DNA from: a virus
IMG/VR virus record: IMGVR_UViG_3300025009_000009
Coordinates: 21,260 to 85,259 of that record
Reading direction: 5' to 3' (one strand)
DNA length: 64,000 bases
Shown here: in pieces, positions 1-9,816 of the stretch
Numbering within the stretch: the stretch's first letter is position 1
Layout: every line of letters begins with the position of its first letter
The notes under the pieces: generated by a model
Database searches by the model: none
What the model was told of the DNA's origin: nothing
What the model saw: the letters and a program-made list of their open reading frames with translations, nothing else
Program-made: the position numbers and the translations under genes

Positions 1-668
1 CTCATTTCTATCTTAGACATAGCATCAGACATCACTTTCTTAGCGTCTTCTTTAAGTGATTTACCAGCATTAGGATCACCTTCAACTCTAGCCATACCAG
101 CACTTATCTTTTCTAAACCACCTCTAAGACCACCCATGAAGTCTACCCAATTAGCCATTTTTTTAGATTCTTCATATATTTCATTTTCTTTGTTCTTAGC
201 AGCTTCATCATCTTTTTGTAAACGTTTTAATATAGAATTAAAACCTTCTTCATCTTTTACTTCTTCTTTTACTTCTTTAACTATAGGTTTATCTTCCTTA
301 ACTGGAGATGGTGTAATTTGTTTAGTTTTAGATGGTATAACTGGTGGTGTAACAGGAGCAACATTAACATCTTTTGGTATGTTTATCGGCTGTTGTGGTA
401 TGTTTGTTTGTGGTATAGATGGTTGTGTACTACCAAAATCAAATCCTTGTTTATTTGGTTGTAAAGGAATATCTTTTGATAAATTAGTTTGTAGATTATA
501 CCTATTTAGTAATTCATCTAATCTATTTTGTTCTAAGTTTTCTTGACTAATAAATGGTGTTGGTTGTTCACCTGTTTGATATGGAATATTAGATGATATA
601 GTTTTACTACCATTTAATAAATCATCAAGAAACTTACTATAATCTATATTATTTTTATTCTCAGCCAT
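1..668 (-). CDS. Hypothetical late-block protein, truncated by window edge
   Basis: The frame reads leftward from an ATG at 668 and leaves the window at base 1, so at least 222 codons are present and no stop is seen. AAAGGA sits just upstream of the ATG. After a short N-terminal segment the protein has a Pro/Gln/Thr-rich linker (about residues 75-130), then a Lys/Glu-rich stretch and a probable helical part with GG pairs. It follows an Ala/Gln-rich candidate ejection protein in the leftward late block. A virion or ejection role is inferred from position only; no family is recognised. Confidence 0.75.
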   Translation of the reverse strand, partial: MAENKNNIDYSKFLDDLLNGSKTISSNIPYQTGEQPTPFISQENLEQNRLDELLNRYNLQTNLSKDIPLQPNKQGFDFGSTQPSIPQTNIPQQPINIPKDVNVAPVTPPVIPSKTKQITPSPVKEDKPIVKEVKEEVKDEEGFNSILKRLQKDDEAAKNKENEIYEESKKMANWVDFMGGLRGGLEKISAGMARVEGDPNAGKSLKEDAKKVMSDAMSKIEM

Positions 669-683
669 AAATTATTCCTTTAA

Positions 684-1751
684 TTATTTACTATAAGGAT
701 TAGATCCACCAAAAATACCAGTAGGAGCTTTAGCTGTTGTCACATTAACACCTGATTGTGTTGGAGCAGCAGAACTACCACTACCAGAAAAAGCTTTACC
801 GGCACTCATTGCTATATCAGCTAATCCTGATCCCATAGATTGTATACCAGCAGCTTTGTTTGCACCAGCAGCACTTGTTGCAGCAGCATTACCAGTTAAC
901 GCACTCATTTGTAAACCAGCTTTCTGTACTTCTCTATCATATTTTCTACCAGCAGCTTCGGCGTTCCATTGAGATACCTGATTTGCAGCATTAACTCTGT
1001 CAGCTTCAAGTTGTTGAGCTAAACTTTGTTTAGTTAGATTTGCTGTATTTAAACCAGCTACATTACGTTGTTCAACTCCTGCTTTTTGTAAAGCATTAAA
1101 TTGAGCTATGATATCTTCAGCACTAGCCTTTTGTGCTTCTTCACCAAACTCTTGAGATCTCATTTGTGTACTATAATCACCCAATTGACCTAAAGCTGCT
1201 AGTTTAGCTTGTGCTGATGTTTGAGCTATACGATCAGCTTGTTCAGCTTGAGCTAACATAGCTTGTTGGCTTGACGACTGTCTTTGTGCTAACTCAGCAC
1301 CAGAACCCAACATACCTCGTTCAGCCATAGATTGAAGTATTCTAGCATCTCTAGCTTCAGCTTGAGATCCAGTGCTACGTCTTAGTTGTTCAAACTCAGC
1401 CATATCAGCACTAGTTAAACCATCCATACTTCTTTCTTGTATACCACTTAATGCTGCAAGTTGAGCTTCTTTCAATCTAGGGTCAACACCAATATCTGTC
1501 ATTGATGTTTTCTGTAGTTGAATAGCTTTCTCTTCTTCTGGTAAGAAATCCCAAACTAATTCAGGACTTTCAAGTATAAGTTTTTCAGCTTCTGCTGTTG
1601 GTATTTGAAGACTATTAGCTATATTTAATGCTGCTTCTCTTAAAGCTTGTGATCTTGCTTCAGCTTCTTCAGCAGCATTTCCAGCCATTATACCACTAAC
1701 TAATGACGACCCAATTCCTGCTGCTGCTCCTGCGGCTATCATTCCAGCCAT
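684..1751 (-). CDS. Ala/Gln-rich candidate ejection (internal virion) protein
   Basis: 355 residues. The N-terminus (about 1-27) is a Gly/Ala-rich hydrophobic segment of the kind seen in membrane-active phage ejection proteins. The middle (about 30-280) is a long helical, Ala/Gln/Glu-rich region, and the C-terminus is Gly/Ser-rich and probably disordered. Small-residue helices of this type are typical of podovirus internal virion proteins that enter the envelope with the DNA, but no diagnostic motif is visible. It lies between two other late proteins of similar composition with short gaps, so it is probably co-transcribed with them. Confidence 0.6.
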   Translation of the reverse strand: MAGMIAAGAAAGIGSSLVSGIMAGNAAEEAEARSQALREAALNIANSLQIPTAEAEKLILESPELVWDFLPEEEKAIQLQKTSMTDIGVDPRLKEAQLAALSGIQERSMDGLTSADMAEFEQLRRSTGSQAEARDARILQSMAERGMLGSGAELAQRQSSSQQAMLAQAEQADRIAQTSAQAKLAALGQLGDYSTQMRSQEFGEEAQKASAEDIIAQFNALQKAGVEQRNVAGLNTANLTKQSLAQQLEADRVNAANQVSQWNAEAAGRKYDREVQKAGLQMSALTGNAAATSAAGANKAAGIQSMGSGLADIAMSAGKAFSGSGSSAAPTQSGVNVTTAKAPTGIFGGSNPYSK

Positions 1752-1775
1752 ATAAAACTCCTTAAATAATATATT

Positions 1776-3659
1776 TTAAGATAAACCAAAGAATTGTCGA
1801 AGTTGATTAAAATAACCACCTTCTCTTGCTGTTGTTTCACCTTTTACTTTATTACGTTGTTCTACTGTTTTTTCTATGAATTGATTTTTTAAATTAAGTA
1901 TATTATTAATTTTAGCTTGTCTATTAGCTATTTCACTTTGTATTTCTGGCATTGCTAATATTTGTTCCTCTGTAAAACCAGAATAACGATCAGGACCTAA
2001 TTGATAAACAATATTATTTAAATTCAAAATTGATCGATCTATTGGAAACAATCTAGTAACAGCAGGATCATTATCCATAGCAACTCTAATTTCATTATCT
2101 GATTTATTAATCCATTCATTATTAGGATTTAAATATTGATAACTAGCTGTTGTTGCATCCTTATCGCCAGGTTGAAATCCATATCCTGTTCTTTCACCTA
2201 AAACATCATAATACCATTGGTTCATTGAAGTAGAAGCTTCTAACGCTTCTTCTTCTTTAGTTTTGTTTGTTTTAGTTTGTCTATCTAGTATTTCTTTTTC
2301 TAAGTTAGATACACCTAATCCTTCTAAACCAACTTGATTAGCTTGCAATCTTCTTGCTGCTTCAACTTCAGATAGATTACTACCTAATTGATCTTGAAAT
2401 AATTCCTCTAACGCTTGTTGTTTAGCTACTTCTTCTGATGTAGCAAATCTTGACTTTTCAGCTAAGGATTCACCTATATTAGCTGTATTAAGAAGTTCAG
2501 CTAATTTAGCTTGATCTAGAGTTCCATAATTATATAAACTAGATTCAGCTTCTCCTGGTGCCTTTCCTGCATAATATGCTGATGTACCACCAACGTTCCA
2601 TCTACCTTCAACCCCTGTACCGAATTCACCTTGATAACTTAAGTTGTTAGCAATGTTTAACATTTTATCAGCAGCTTCTCCTGATGTATTTTGTCTTAAG
2701 AAATTTTGTTCATCAGAACTAATAGCTTGACCCGATAGTAATTTAGTATATAACTCAGATACTTTATTTTTATTAGTATTATATTGTTTTAACTTTTCAA
2801 CAACATTAGTTTCAATATTACCGAATGCTTGTTCTGCACCAGTAGTTACAGCAGACTTTGTTGCTTCAATTTCTTCTAAAGTTTTACCTTTAGCTAATTG
2901 TTGTAATTTTTCTAGATCTGTAAGTTGTCTAGAAACATCAGTTCCTGCTATTTTAGAATAGTCTTCTAAAGCTTGTTTTTCTTGTTGTTTAGATTGTAAC
3001 AATAATTGATCTAAAGATTGTTGTCCTGTAGTATATGTTTTATCAGGACGACTAAACATTTCACGAAGTAATTGAAATCTACCAGCTTCACTAGTTCCTA
3101 ATCCTGCTTTTTGTTGAAAAGCATTAACATCTTGTTTTAATGTAGGTAAAGCTTGAGATTCGTATGTATTGAATCCACCTTGTTTAGCTGTTAGATATTC
3201 TTGATATTCTGGTGTATCCATATATGAACGAATATCGGCAGCATTTTTTTCATATAGTCCAGGTAAGTCTTGTTGTACTTTTTGTATACGAGCTATTTCA
3301 CCACCACCAATTTGTTTTAGATTATCTTGATCTAATCCAAATCCGGTTTTAGTTTCAATATCGCTTCTTTCTGTAGCAGTTTTTGTTGCTAATCCAGTTT
3401 CTTCTTCTTGAAGTTTACCTGTTATTTTTTCAGCTAATTTAGGTTCTTGATGTGCTTGAACATATTTTTGAGCAGAAGTACCTTTCATACCAGTACCTAA
3501 TTTTCCTGCTGTACTAGCTTGAGTAGCAACAGGAGAAACACCAGCACTAACAGAAGATGGTGATCCACTAACTGATATATCACCAGTTTGTTCTAGATTA
3601 CCAGCTTTCTTCTTTTTCTCTTCTTCAGTTTGTTGAAGTGTATCTGCTATATATGGCAT
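1776..3659 (-). CDS. Large Gln/Glu-rich coiled-coil virion protein candidate
   Basis: 627 residues with no recognised enzyme motif. The first about 70 residues are Ser/Gly/Thr/Gln-rich and look disordered. The rest is dominated by charged, Gln/Leu-rich helices suggesting coiled coils, with a more globular, aromatic-containing region near residues 480-560. Its start lies 2 bases from the end of the gene at 3662-4885, so the two are translated in tandem. Size, composition and position between the nozzle-like protein and an Ala-rich protein fit an internal virion or ejection protein. This is inference from context. Confidence 0.55.
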   Translation of the reverse strand: MPYIADTLQQTEEEKKKKAGNLEQTGDISVSGSPSSVSAGVSPVATQASTAGKLGTGMKGTSAQKYVQAHQEPKLAEKITGKLQEEETGLATKTATERSDIETKTGFGLDQDNLKQIGGGEIARIQKVQQDLPGLYEKNAADIRSYMDTPEYQEYLTAKQGGFNTYESQALPTLKQDVNAFQQKAGLGTSEAGRFQLLREMFSRPDKTYTTGQQSLDQLLLQSKQQEKQALEDYSKIAGTDVSRQLTDLEKLQQLAKGKTLEEIEATKSAVTTGAEQAFGNIETNVVEKLKQYNTNKNKVSELYTKLLSGQAISSDEQNFLRQNTSGEAADKMLNIANNLSYQGEFGTGVEGRWNVGGTSAYYAGKAPGEAESSLYNYGTLDQAKLAELLNTANIGESLAEKSRFATSEEVAKQQALEELFQDQLGSNLSEVEAARRLQANQVGLEGLGVSNLEKEILDRQTKTNKTKEEEALEASTSMNQWYYDVLGERTGYGFQPGDKDATTASYQYLNPNNEWINKSDNEIRVAMDNDPAVTRLFPIDRSILNLNNIVYQLGPDRYSGFTEEQILAMPEIQSEIANRQAKINNILNLKNQFIEKTVEQRNKVKGETTAREGGYFNQLRQFFGLS

Positions 3660-3661
3660 TG

Positions 3662-4885
3662 TTATTTACCTTTACTGAAAGTATTTAATACGATATCTTC
3701 AATAGCTTTTAATCTTAGTTCTTGTTCTTTCTGTTTCTGACTTATATTAGTTTCTTCTGGAGTAGATTTTCTAACTATTGGATTTTCATTCTTAAGTGAT
3801 TCAAATGGTATTTTACCTTGAATTGCTTCCATTAATCTTTGTTGACCTTCTAGATTAACAACAGACTCACCTTCATTAACTTGAGCATCAACATTATCAC
3901 CAACATAATTCATACCATCATCTTCAATTACACCACCATTACGATAGTAGTTAATTTTATCCATTGCTAGTTTTTTTAACTGATCTTGCATTGGATCAAC
4001 GTTATAAGCAACACCACCATCTTCAAATTTAGGTAACACTCTTTCTTGTGTTCCTTGAGTTTTTTCAGCTAACATTCTTCTTAAATATTCAGTGACAGGA
4101 TCTTGAATTCCTGGCATTTGTGGAGGTAAAGTATAACTAGAAAGATCTTGTGAAGGCATAAATGAATTTAAATTAGGTATTTGAAGACCAGAAACTATAC
4201 CACCATCTTGATATGCATTTCTAGATGGTATCTTTTTTTGTGAAAGTTCATTTTCATATTTTTCAGAATCTTTTATGTGTTGTATTAATTCTGAATCACT
4301 TAAATTTTTATATTCTGGAAGTGATCTAAATTTTTCAAATTTCTCAGCTATTCCAAATTTAGAATCTAAATTCTCTGAAATATTAGCACCTAACTTAGAA
4401 GTATTTTCTGTATCTCTATTCATATAAACATTTCCACCATCTTCATATTTCTTAACTACACCACCACATTTATAACCATTATTAGACTTAAGTATTTCCA
4501 TTTCTTCAGGTGACAAACTATCTCCAGATTCTAATTTATAAGCTAAGGTTCCTTCTTTTGGACCCAATGGTTGTACTTCTCCTGCTTTTTGAATGGCTTC
4601 ACCTAAAGCTGCACCATATACATTACCAAATAAATTCTTACCACCAGCCATTCTTACTGTTGGACGAGAAGTTCTAATCATATTTAATTCTTTTTCTAAA
4701 TTCACTTTTTGTTCTGGAGGAGTTTTTGGATTATTCAATGACTTAAGTATTTCACTTTCTCTTAGAAATGATTGAGTTTCATTAGATACAATCTCACCTC
4801 TAGGTAAAGGTTTAACCACACCACCTTCCGCATATTTAGGTTTTTTAAATTTATCTCTTAAATTTGAAAAATTGTCACTTTTCAT
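3662..4885 (-). CDS. Virion protein candidate with repeated aromatic-x-x-Gly-Gly-Val motifs
   Basis: 407 residues. A short motif of the form (Y/F)xxGG(V/I/N)(V/I/A) appears six times: YAEGGVV, YKCGGVV, YEDGGNV, YQDGGIV, FEDGGVA and YRNGGVI. The segment NEGESVVNLEGQ near residue 337 resembles a motif often seen near the C-termini of phage tape-measure-like or internal proteins. The first residues after the start are basic. It is the first gene downstream of a copy of the late promoter motif (4909-4925), with an AGGAAG ribosome site. Its position suggests a structural or assembly role; the exact role is unknown. Confidence 0.55.
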   Translation of the reverse strand: MKSDNFSNLRDKFKKPKYAEGGVVKPLPRGEIVSNETQSFLRESEILKSLNNPKTPPEQKVNLEKELNMIRTSRPTVRMAGGKNLFGNVYGAALGEAIQKAGEVQPLGPKEGTLAYKLESGDSLSPEEMEILKSNNGYKCGGVVKKYEDGGNVYMNRDTENTSKLGANISENLDSKFGIAEKFEKFRSLPEYKNLSDSELIQHIKDSEKYENELSQKKIPSRNAYQDGGIVSGLQIPNLNSFMPSQDLSSYTLPPQMPGIQDPVTEYLRRMLAEKTQGTQERVLPKFEDGGVAYNVDPMQDQLKKLAMDKINYYRNGGVIEDDGMNYVGDNVDAQVNEGESVVNLEGQQRLMEAIQGKIPFESLKNENPIVRKSTPEETNISQKQKEQELRLKAIEDIVLNTFSKGK

Positions 4886-4908
4886 GTCTTCCTCGAATAT
4901 AGTAATTA

Positions 4909-4925
4909 CATTAATACTTGATAAA
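4909..4925 (-). promoter_or_regulatory. Late promoter motif copy (TTATCAAGTATTAATGT)
   Basis: Read on the minus strand this is TTATCAAGTATTAATGT, identical to copies at 19481-19497 and 29759-29775 and close to three others. It lies about 25 bases upstream of the ATG at 4885 and separates that gene from the end of the 4930-5331 gene. Recurrence in front of leftward genes only is the evidence for a promoter. No transcription data are available. Confidence 0.6.
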
Positions 4926-4929
4926 CCCT

Positions 4930-5331
4930 TTAATTACTGTATATTATGATAGTTAATGTGTAAGTTGTGTTTGCTAGTAAACCTGTAATATTACTAACTT
5001 TTATTATTTTATTTTCTTCGGTATATGTTATAAAGGGATGTGAAGTTATAGCACCACCTAGAACTCTTATGATTTGTGTTCCTGTTGACTTTAAAGCTAA
5101 ATTATGTTTAAAAGAGATTGAAAATACAGGATTACCACTTGCATCAACTTTGATGTTATTAATAGTTTTAATTTCTTGATTAAGATTTTCTGATATTGAA
5201 AGATTCTTATTTAAAGCATTGTAAACACTTTCAGCAAAGGAATTATAACAAATACCAATCTTTTCAACTAGTTCCTTTTCATCGTCTTTAAAATCTTCAA
5301 CGTTTAATCTTTTTGGGCTATCTATTTTCAT
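4930..5331 (-). CDS. Small hypothetical virion protein
   Basis: 133 residues. The N-terminal half is acidic and helical; the C-terminal half (about 60-133) alternates hydrophobic and polar residues with many Thr/Ile/Val, as in a small beta domain. Its ATG overlaps the stop of the nozzle-like gene at 5331, implying translational coupling to tail-protein synthesis. It is the last gene before a late promoter motif. Possibly a minor tail component; no family recognised. Confidence 0.6.
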   Translation of the reverse strand: MKIDSPKRLNVEDFKDDEKELVEKIGICYNSFAESVYNALNKNLSISENLNQEIKTINNIKVDASGNPVFSISFKHNLALKSTGTQIIRVLGGAITSHPFITYTEENKIIKVSNITGLLANTTYTLTIIIYSN

Positions 5332-8225
5332 TATTTATATGCTCTCGGTGTTGTTTGTTCGTTGTAAGTTACTGAATATCCAATAATACCAAACTTCTCT
5401 CTGGCTACGTTATGTTCAAATTTCAAATATATATAACGACATCTTTGTTTATTTCTAGGCACATACGTTCTAAATGGTCTTTCTCCACCATCACCACCAT
5501 AAACATACTCACCATATGTTTGAGTACCATAATCACCATTACCTTCTGCTTCAAATTCAATACCTTCTAAATGAGCACTTATATCACTTCTAAAAGACAT
5601 AGTACCATATGTAAAGTTATATTGATCAAACATTAACGTTGATTCTCTAAATTGTTTCATTAATGATGAATCACCTAAAGTTTCCGCGGAATATTGCGTT
5701 TCAGTACTTATACCATTGAATATAATACAATCACCAACTAGAATTGGTATTTCGTTATAAAGAATAACTTTACCTAAAGAAAATATTACATCTTTAATAA
5801 CGGCTTCGTAAGTTATAGCTGTTGTATATTTTTCATAGTTAGTAAAGGCAATACCAGTTGATGTATTTAGTTCGTCTACAAGAAGATTAAACCCATCTCT
5901 AAGGTCTTCTATATCGTTACTACCAGAATAACTAGTATAAGTTTGTAGAACGTCATCTAGGGCTATTTTTGACACTAATGCTTGTAGTCTACCACCTAGA
6001 TCATTACCTGTTGATAATTTCAATTCGGTATAGTAATCTGAATCATCTAACATCCAATCTTTATCTAACTGATTTAATAATCGATTAAATCTAACAATAG
6101 TAATATATTGTATTTGATATAATACATCATGAATGTTAACATTAAGTATGTTACTTGGAAAAATTATATCACTTCTAATTGTTGATGGTGATAATGTTTT
6201 TTCATATTCTCTATCAGCATAGTCTGTTCTTTCAAAGTTTTTTCTTTCAATTTCTATCTGGTTAATATCTGATGGACCTAAATAAAGTCTATCATTACCA
6301 CTATTTACAATACCACAAGTTTTACTCATTATCCAACGAGTCCAAGTCCTTGTAAATACGTTAAAACGATAACATTGTGTTGCTGTTGTATCTGTTGGTA
6401 ATGTTGGTAAAAACAATAGATAAGCTCTATCACTTTCATAAGTTATACCAAAAGACTTCTTAGAGAAATTAGGAAAATTACTAGATGTTGGTTTTAGTAT
6501 TAAGTCTTCTATCTTTCTAGAAATAATACTAACAGCACCATCAGTAACGGTAACAACACCTTGACTTGTTAACATATATATTTGATTATTCAATACTTGA
6601 GCTGTGTCAGCAGCTATTAATGGACTAGATGAGTCTGTTAATGTAACAACGAAAGTATCTGGAGTAGTTCCAGTTAATCTATATATACCATCAGTCTTAA
6701 GAATAAATAAAGATTCTCTTAAAGACATAACTCTTAGAATTGGTTTATCTTTAGATCCAATAGCTATGTAATTTAATATTGGAACAGATTCAGGTTGTTC
6801 TGCTTTTGAATAATAAATCCTATTAGGATTAACTTCATTATCAGACTTAACTGATGAAGTAAATGGTGTTGATGGAACTACCAAGGGTATTTTAGGACTA
6901 ATATCATTACCAGAAGCTTCTATATTTGTTCCTAAATAAAATGGTATGTTAGCCATAACTCTTTTTTCTAACATCAATTGACCTGGAAGATCATTTGGTC
7001 CAGAAAGATAGAAAGCATATACTCTAGATGATTGATTACGATTAATTACTTTAATCAAAGAATTAACCGTATCGTCTATATTTTGTGAAGGTGTACCAGC
7101 TTTAGCTAAAGCAAACTTTTTATTTGGTATATCCTCAACTGTTGAAGCTTCATAAGTTTCATAACCACTTATATCACCAATATAAAGTTTAGTTGGTCCA
7201 CCCACATCACCTTCATCTTTAAAATCATCAACAGCTAAAACATCAAAAAATAAACGATGTAACGTTGATGTATTTGCATAAAAGACATAACTTTGATATT
7301 TAGTTACATCTTTAGCTAATGGTGGTCTATCATTTGAAGAATTTATTCCTTCTCCTGATATTGGATTTGTATATAAAGTAGTTCCAGAAGCTCTAAAATC
7401 TTCAGAAACTAAATCAGTAGCAGTTACATAACCATTACTAAAATCTGTTGAAGTTGGATAATCTTCAAACACTAAATTCATTTCATCTTCTGGAACATTT
7501 AAAATAGCACCAACCATGTTATCTTTTTGTACATCTCTATAGACTTGGTATCCATAGTTGTTTTCAGAAGTTATTGTGTACGCATCAATTATTTCGGTTG
7601 GTATTGTAAATGTTAAAGTTGTTGCTTTTGAAGCACCTGAAGTATTTCTTATTATTCCTATCTGTCCCGGAGATCCTATTTTTAAATTACCATTAACATC
7701 TTTTCTAAACCAAACAACTCTATAAGCTGTCATCTTATTGTTTTCTAACCAATCTGTAGAGGCGTTTAACTCTATTTGTATATCTAACGCTTTAGGAACA
7801 CCAGCACTAACTATATAACCTGGATCTGTTGTTAATTCTGTAGCTTCCAATGCTGATATTACTTTGATTCCTTCATTTGTTGTAAAATATAAATTACCAT
7901 TAGATTCAACACTCTTTATTCTAAGTCCTGATTCTAATTCTGTATATGTTCCTGAGAATTCAGAAAAAGCACCACTACCATCATCAAACAATAATTTAGT
8001 AGCGTAGTGTATTAGTATTCTACCTTTATATTGTAATAGTTGTTTAGAGACATCCGATGCTGTTCCAAAAGAATCACCATATATTTTCATACCTCTACGA
8101 GGTTCAATAACACCATCTTTATCTATTACTATATTATTAGCTTGAACTAATGCACCATCTTCCAGTGTTAATTCATTTTTAAATGAATGTAATCCCAATG
8201 CTGCATTTACTGTTTTTTGTGGCAT
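5331..8225 (-). CDS. Tail nozzle-like (tail tubular protein B-like) protein
   Basis: 964 residues. The start has the layout of large podovirus nozzle/tubular proteins: a short 'ALGLHSFKNELTLEDGALVQANN' type opening, then a GVIEPRRG turn at about 38-45 followed by many beta repeats. Segments such as YFTTNEGIKVI, IYMLTSQGVVTV and RAYLLFLP recur in a beta-propeller-like pattern through about residue 650. The C-terminal third is more mixed and ends in a beta-rich domain. It lies directly after the adaptor gene, the usual order in short-tailed phages. The assignment rests on pattern and synteny, not on an alignment. Confidence 0.6.
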   Translation of the reverse strand: MPQKTVNAALGLHSFKNELTLEDGALVQANNIVIDKDGVIEPRRGMKIYGDSFGTASDVSKQLLQYKGRILIHYATKLLFDDGSGAFSEFSGTYTELESGLRIKSVESNGNLYFTTNEGIKVISALEATELTTDPGYIVSAGVPKALDIQIELNASTDWLENNKMTAYRVVWFRKDVNGNLKIGSPGQIGIIRNTSGASKATTLTFTIPTEIIDAYTITSENNYGYQVYRDVQKDNMVGAILNVPEDEMNLVFEDYPTSTDFSNGYVTATDLVSEDFRASGTTLYTNPISGEGINSSNDRPPLAKDVTKYQSYVFYANTSTLHRLFFDVLAVDDFKDEGDVGGPTKLYIGDISGYETYEASTVEDIPNKKFALAKAGTPSQNIDDTVNSLIKVINRNQSSRVYAFYLSGPNDLPGQLMLEKRVMANIPFYLGTNIEASGNDISPKIPLVVPSTPFTSSVKSDNEVNPNRIYYSKAEQPESVPILNYIAIGSKDKPILRVMSLRESLFILKTDGIYRLTGTTPDTFVVTLTDSSSPLIAADTAQVLNNQIYMLTSQGVVTVTDGAVSIISRKIEDLILKPTSSNFPNFSKKSFGITYESDRAYLLFLPTLPTDTTATQCYRFNVFTRTWTRWIMSKTCGIVNSGNDRLYLGPSDINQIEIERKNFERTDYADREYEKTLSPSTIRSDIIFPSNILNVNIHDVLYQIQYITIVRFNRLLNQLDKDWMLDDSDYYTELKLSTGNDLGGRLQALVSKIALDDVLQTYTSYSGSNDIEDLRDGFNLLVDELNTSTGIAFTNYEKYTTAITYEAVIKDVIFSLGKVILYNEIPILVGDCIIFNGISTETQYSAETLGDSSLMKQFRESTLMFDQYNFTYGTMSFRSDISAHLEGIEFEAEGNGDYGTQTYGEYVYGGDGGERPFRTYVPRNKQRCRYIYLKFEHNVAREKFGIIGYSVTYNEQTTPRAYK

Positions 8226-8234
8226 TTTTCATCC

Positions 8235-9224
8235 TTATATTGAACGTTTACCTTTTCTACCGATACCACTACTTCTTAAAATATTATGACGAGATTTAGC
8301 TTTGATTGGAGATCCTGATATTCTGTTGTCTAACATTAATCCGTTATTGTTCTCCATTTTTTCTAAACGTCTAGTAGCAACGGCTAAATTTTGAACATCA
8401 CCATTAGCTTCTAAAACTAATGTTGCTGTCATTTGTGCTAATAATGGGTGTAGTTCACTTGGACAATTAATTAGATCTGTTTCACCAGCTAATGATAATC
8501 TATCACCAATAGATAATCTTGGTGGTATGTTCTCGGGATCTAGTTGTATATATTTACCTGAAGTATTTATCGATATAATAGGAACATCAAAACTTATAAT
8601 TTTATGAGGTGATTTTGTTCTGACGAAATCATATAAAGCTGTTGCTGAAAAATTAGTAGGTAAAGCTGTTTTATTTTCATCAGAATTAATTAAAGTTATA
8701 ATACCGTTAGTTCTATCAATGTTTTGAATTATCGCAACTCTTTCATTTAATACTAAAGCGTTTGGTTTTATTAAATAGAAGAATAGTAAACCACCAATAC
8801 CGTCTATATTATCTTCACTAGTGTGTATTACTAGATTCTCACCTTCTATATAGTATCTAAAAACTCCATTATTACCATTATAATCAACTAATTCATCTGT
8901 TGATACTTGTATCATATCCTGTTTAGTTTCTTCATCATTTATGTCACTAATATAAAACACTTCTTGAAATTTAGCTCCTATTGAACGATATGGTATTTCA
9001 TATCGTTTTACACCAGCTTCTAATGGTATTATTTCTTGAATACGAAAATAGTTCTCTTGTTTTGATAAAATTAAAGGAATTAATGAGCTTGACATCTCAT
9101 CGTTTGCTAATTTTAATATGTCATTATCATCTAGTAAATTTTGACTGTCTGGTATATTAGTACGTTTTTTTATACTATCTAATAATTCAATAGATGAATA
9201 ATAGGATTTGTTTGCTGTAGACAT
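8235..9224 (-). CDS. Head-tail adaptor-like protein
   Basis: 329 residues. The N-terminus has a helical region with SIKKRTNIPD and LLDDNDILKLANDEM (about 18-44), a layout I associate with phage connector/adaptor proteins that sit under the portal. A beta-rich middle follows, then a helical C-terminal part with a basic, Gly/Ser-rich tail that ends IGRKGKRSI. The gene precedes the nozzle-like gene by 9 bases. Adaptor then nozzle is a common short-tailed phage order, which supports the call. A plain 'neck protein' would be an equally good name. Confidence 0.55.
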   Translation of the reverse strand: MSTANKSYYSSIELLDSIKKRTNIPDSQNLLDDNDILKLANDEMSSSLIPLILSKQENYFRIQEIIPLEAGVKRYEIPYRSIGAKFQEVFYISDINDEETKQDMIQVSTDELVDYNGNNGVFRYYIEGENLVIHTSEDNIDGIGGLLFFYLIKPNALVLNERVAIIQNIDRTNGIITLINSDENKTALPTNFSATALYDFVRTKSPHKIISFDVPIISINTSGKYIQLDPENIPPRLSIGDRLSLAGETDLINCPSELHPLLAQMTATLVLEANGDVQNLAVATRRLEKMENNNGLMLDNRISGSPIKAKSRHNILRSSGIGRKGKRSI

Positions 9225-9238
9225 AGTACATCCTTATA

Positions 9239-9586
9239 TTATTCTTTTAATTGAGAAGCTAATTCCATTAGTTTTTTAAGTTTAGCTAATTTATTATCTT
9301 TTCCTTCTTCCATTCCATCACATTCAGCTTCATCTTCTTTACATTCTTCCATTTCTTCTTCACTTCCAACAATTTCTTTAGCTTTCTCTAGTCCTTCTTC
9401 TAATCCATCTTTATCTGGAGCGGCTACTGTTACTTTTTTCATACCTTTTAATTCTTCACCACCAGCTTCATTCATGATAGAATCAATATCATCAAGCATT
9501 GACTCTTTAATCTTCTTAGATTTATCATCAACAAATTTACCTTCTTTTGCTTTCTTTCTTAGTAGATCTTTAAATTTTTCAATCAT
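9239..9586 (-). CDS. Small acidic Lys/Glu-rich protein
   Basis: 115 residues, nearly all charged. The N-terminal 30 residues are basic; residues about 65-100 are strongly acidic (EEEMEECKEDEAECDGMEEG), and the end is a Lys/Leu helix. Low sequence complexity prevents a family call. It overlaps the end of the holin-like gene by 8 bases and precedes the adaptor gene, so it is expressed in the late tail operon. An assembly or scaffold-like helper is possible. Confidence 0.6.
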   Translation of the reverse strand: MIEKFKDLLRKKAKEGKFVDDKSKKIKESMLDDIDSIMNEAGGEELKGMKKVTVAAPDKDGLEEGLEKAKEIVGSEEEMEECKEDEAECDGMEEGKDNKLAKLKKLMELASQLKE

Positions 9587-9815
9587 TAGAAACTCCTTTA
9601 TTTTTATTCTCTAAGTAAGTTTTAGTACCACTTATCAAATGTTCTGTTAAGTTTGCACCAAAAAAAGATACAGCACAAACCTTTAATAAATCAACTAGCT
9701 GAGCACCATCTATATAGTTACCAACTCTAAGTAAAACACTTAGTAGTGTTATTATTCCCATTATCCAAACTTTACGATAACCCATTAAAAAATCTAGTTT
9801 TAATCTAGATAACAT
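9579..9815 (-). CDS. Holin-like small membrane protein
   Basis: 78 residues from the ATG at 9815, chosen because GGAG lies 7 bases upstream and the previous gene stops at 9817. An ATG at 9836 would add seven residues but overlaps the previous gene. After a basic start (RLKLDFLMGYRK) there is a hydrophobic segment at about 16-32, then a second hydrophobic stretch (LLKVCAVSFFGA) and a charged C-terminus. Length and layout fit a phage holin or related lysis membrane protein; the peptidase candidate for lysis lies far away at 37504. Function is inferred. Confidence 0.55.
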   Translation of the reverse strand: MLSRLKLDFLMGYRKVWIMGIITLLSVLLRVGNYIDGAQLVDLLKVCAVSFFGANLTEHLISGTKTYLENKNKGVSND

Positions 9816-9816
9816 A

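Noticed and set aside
136-546. A rightward frame of 136 codons at the left edge
   Set aside because: It lies on the strand opposite the partial late gene 1-668, has low-complexity Ser/Leu/Phe content typical of a shadow frame and no ribosome site.
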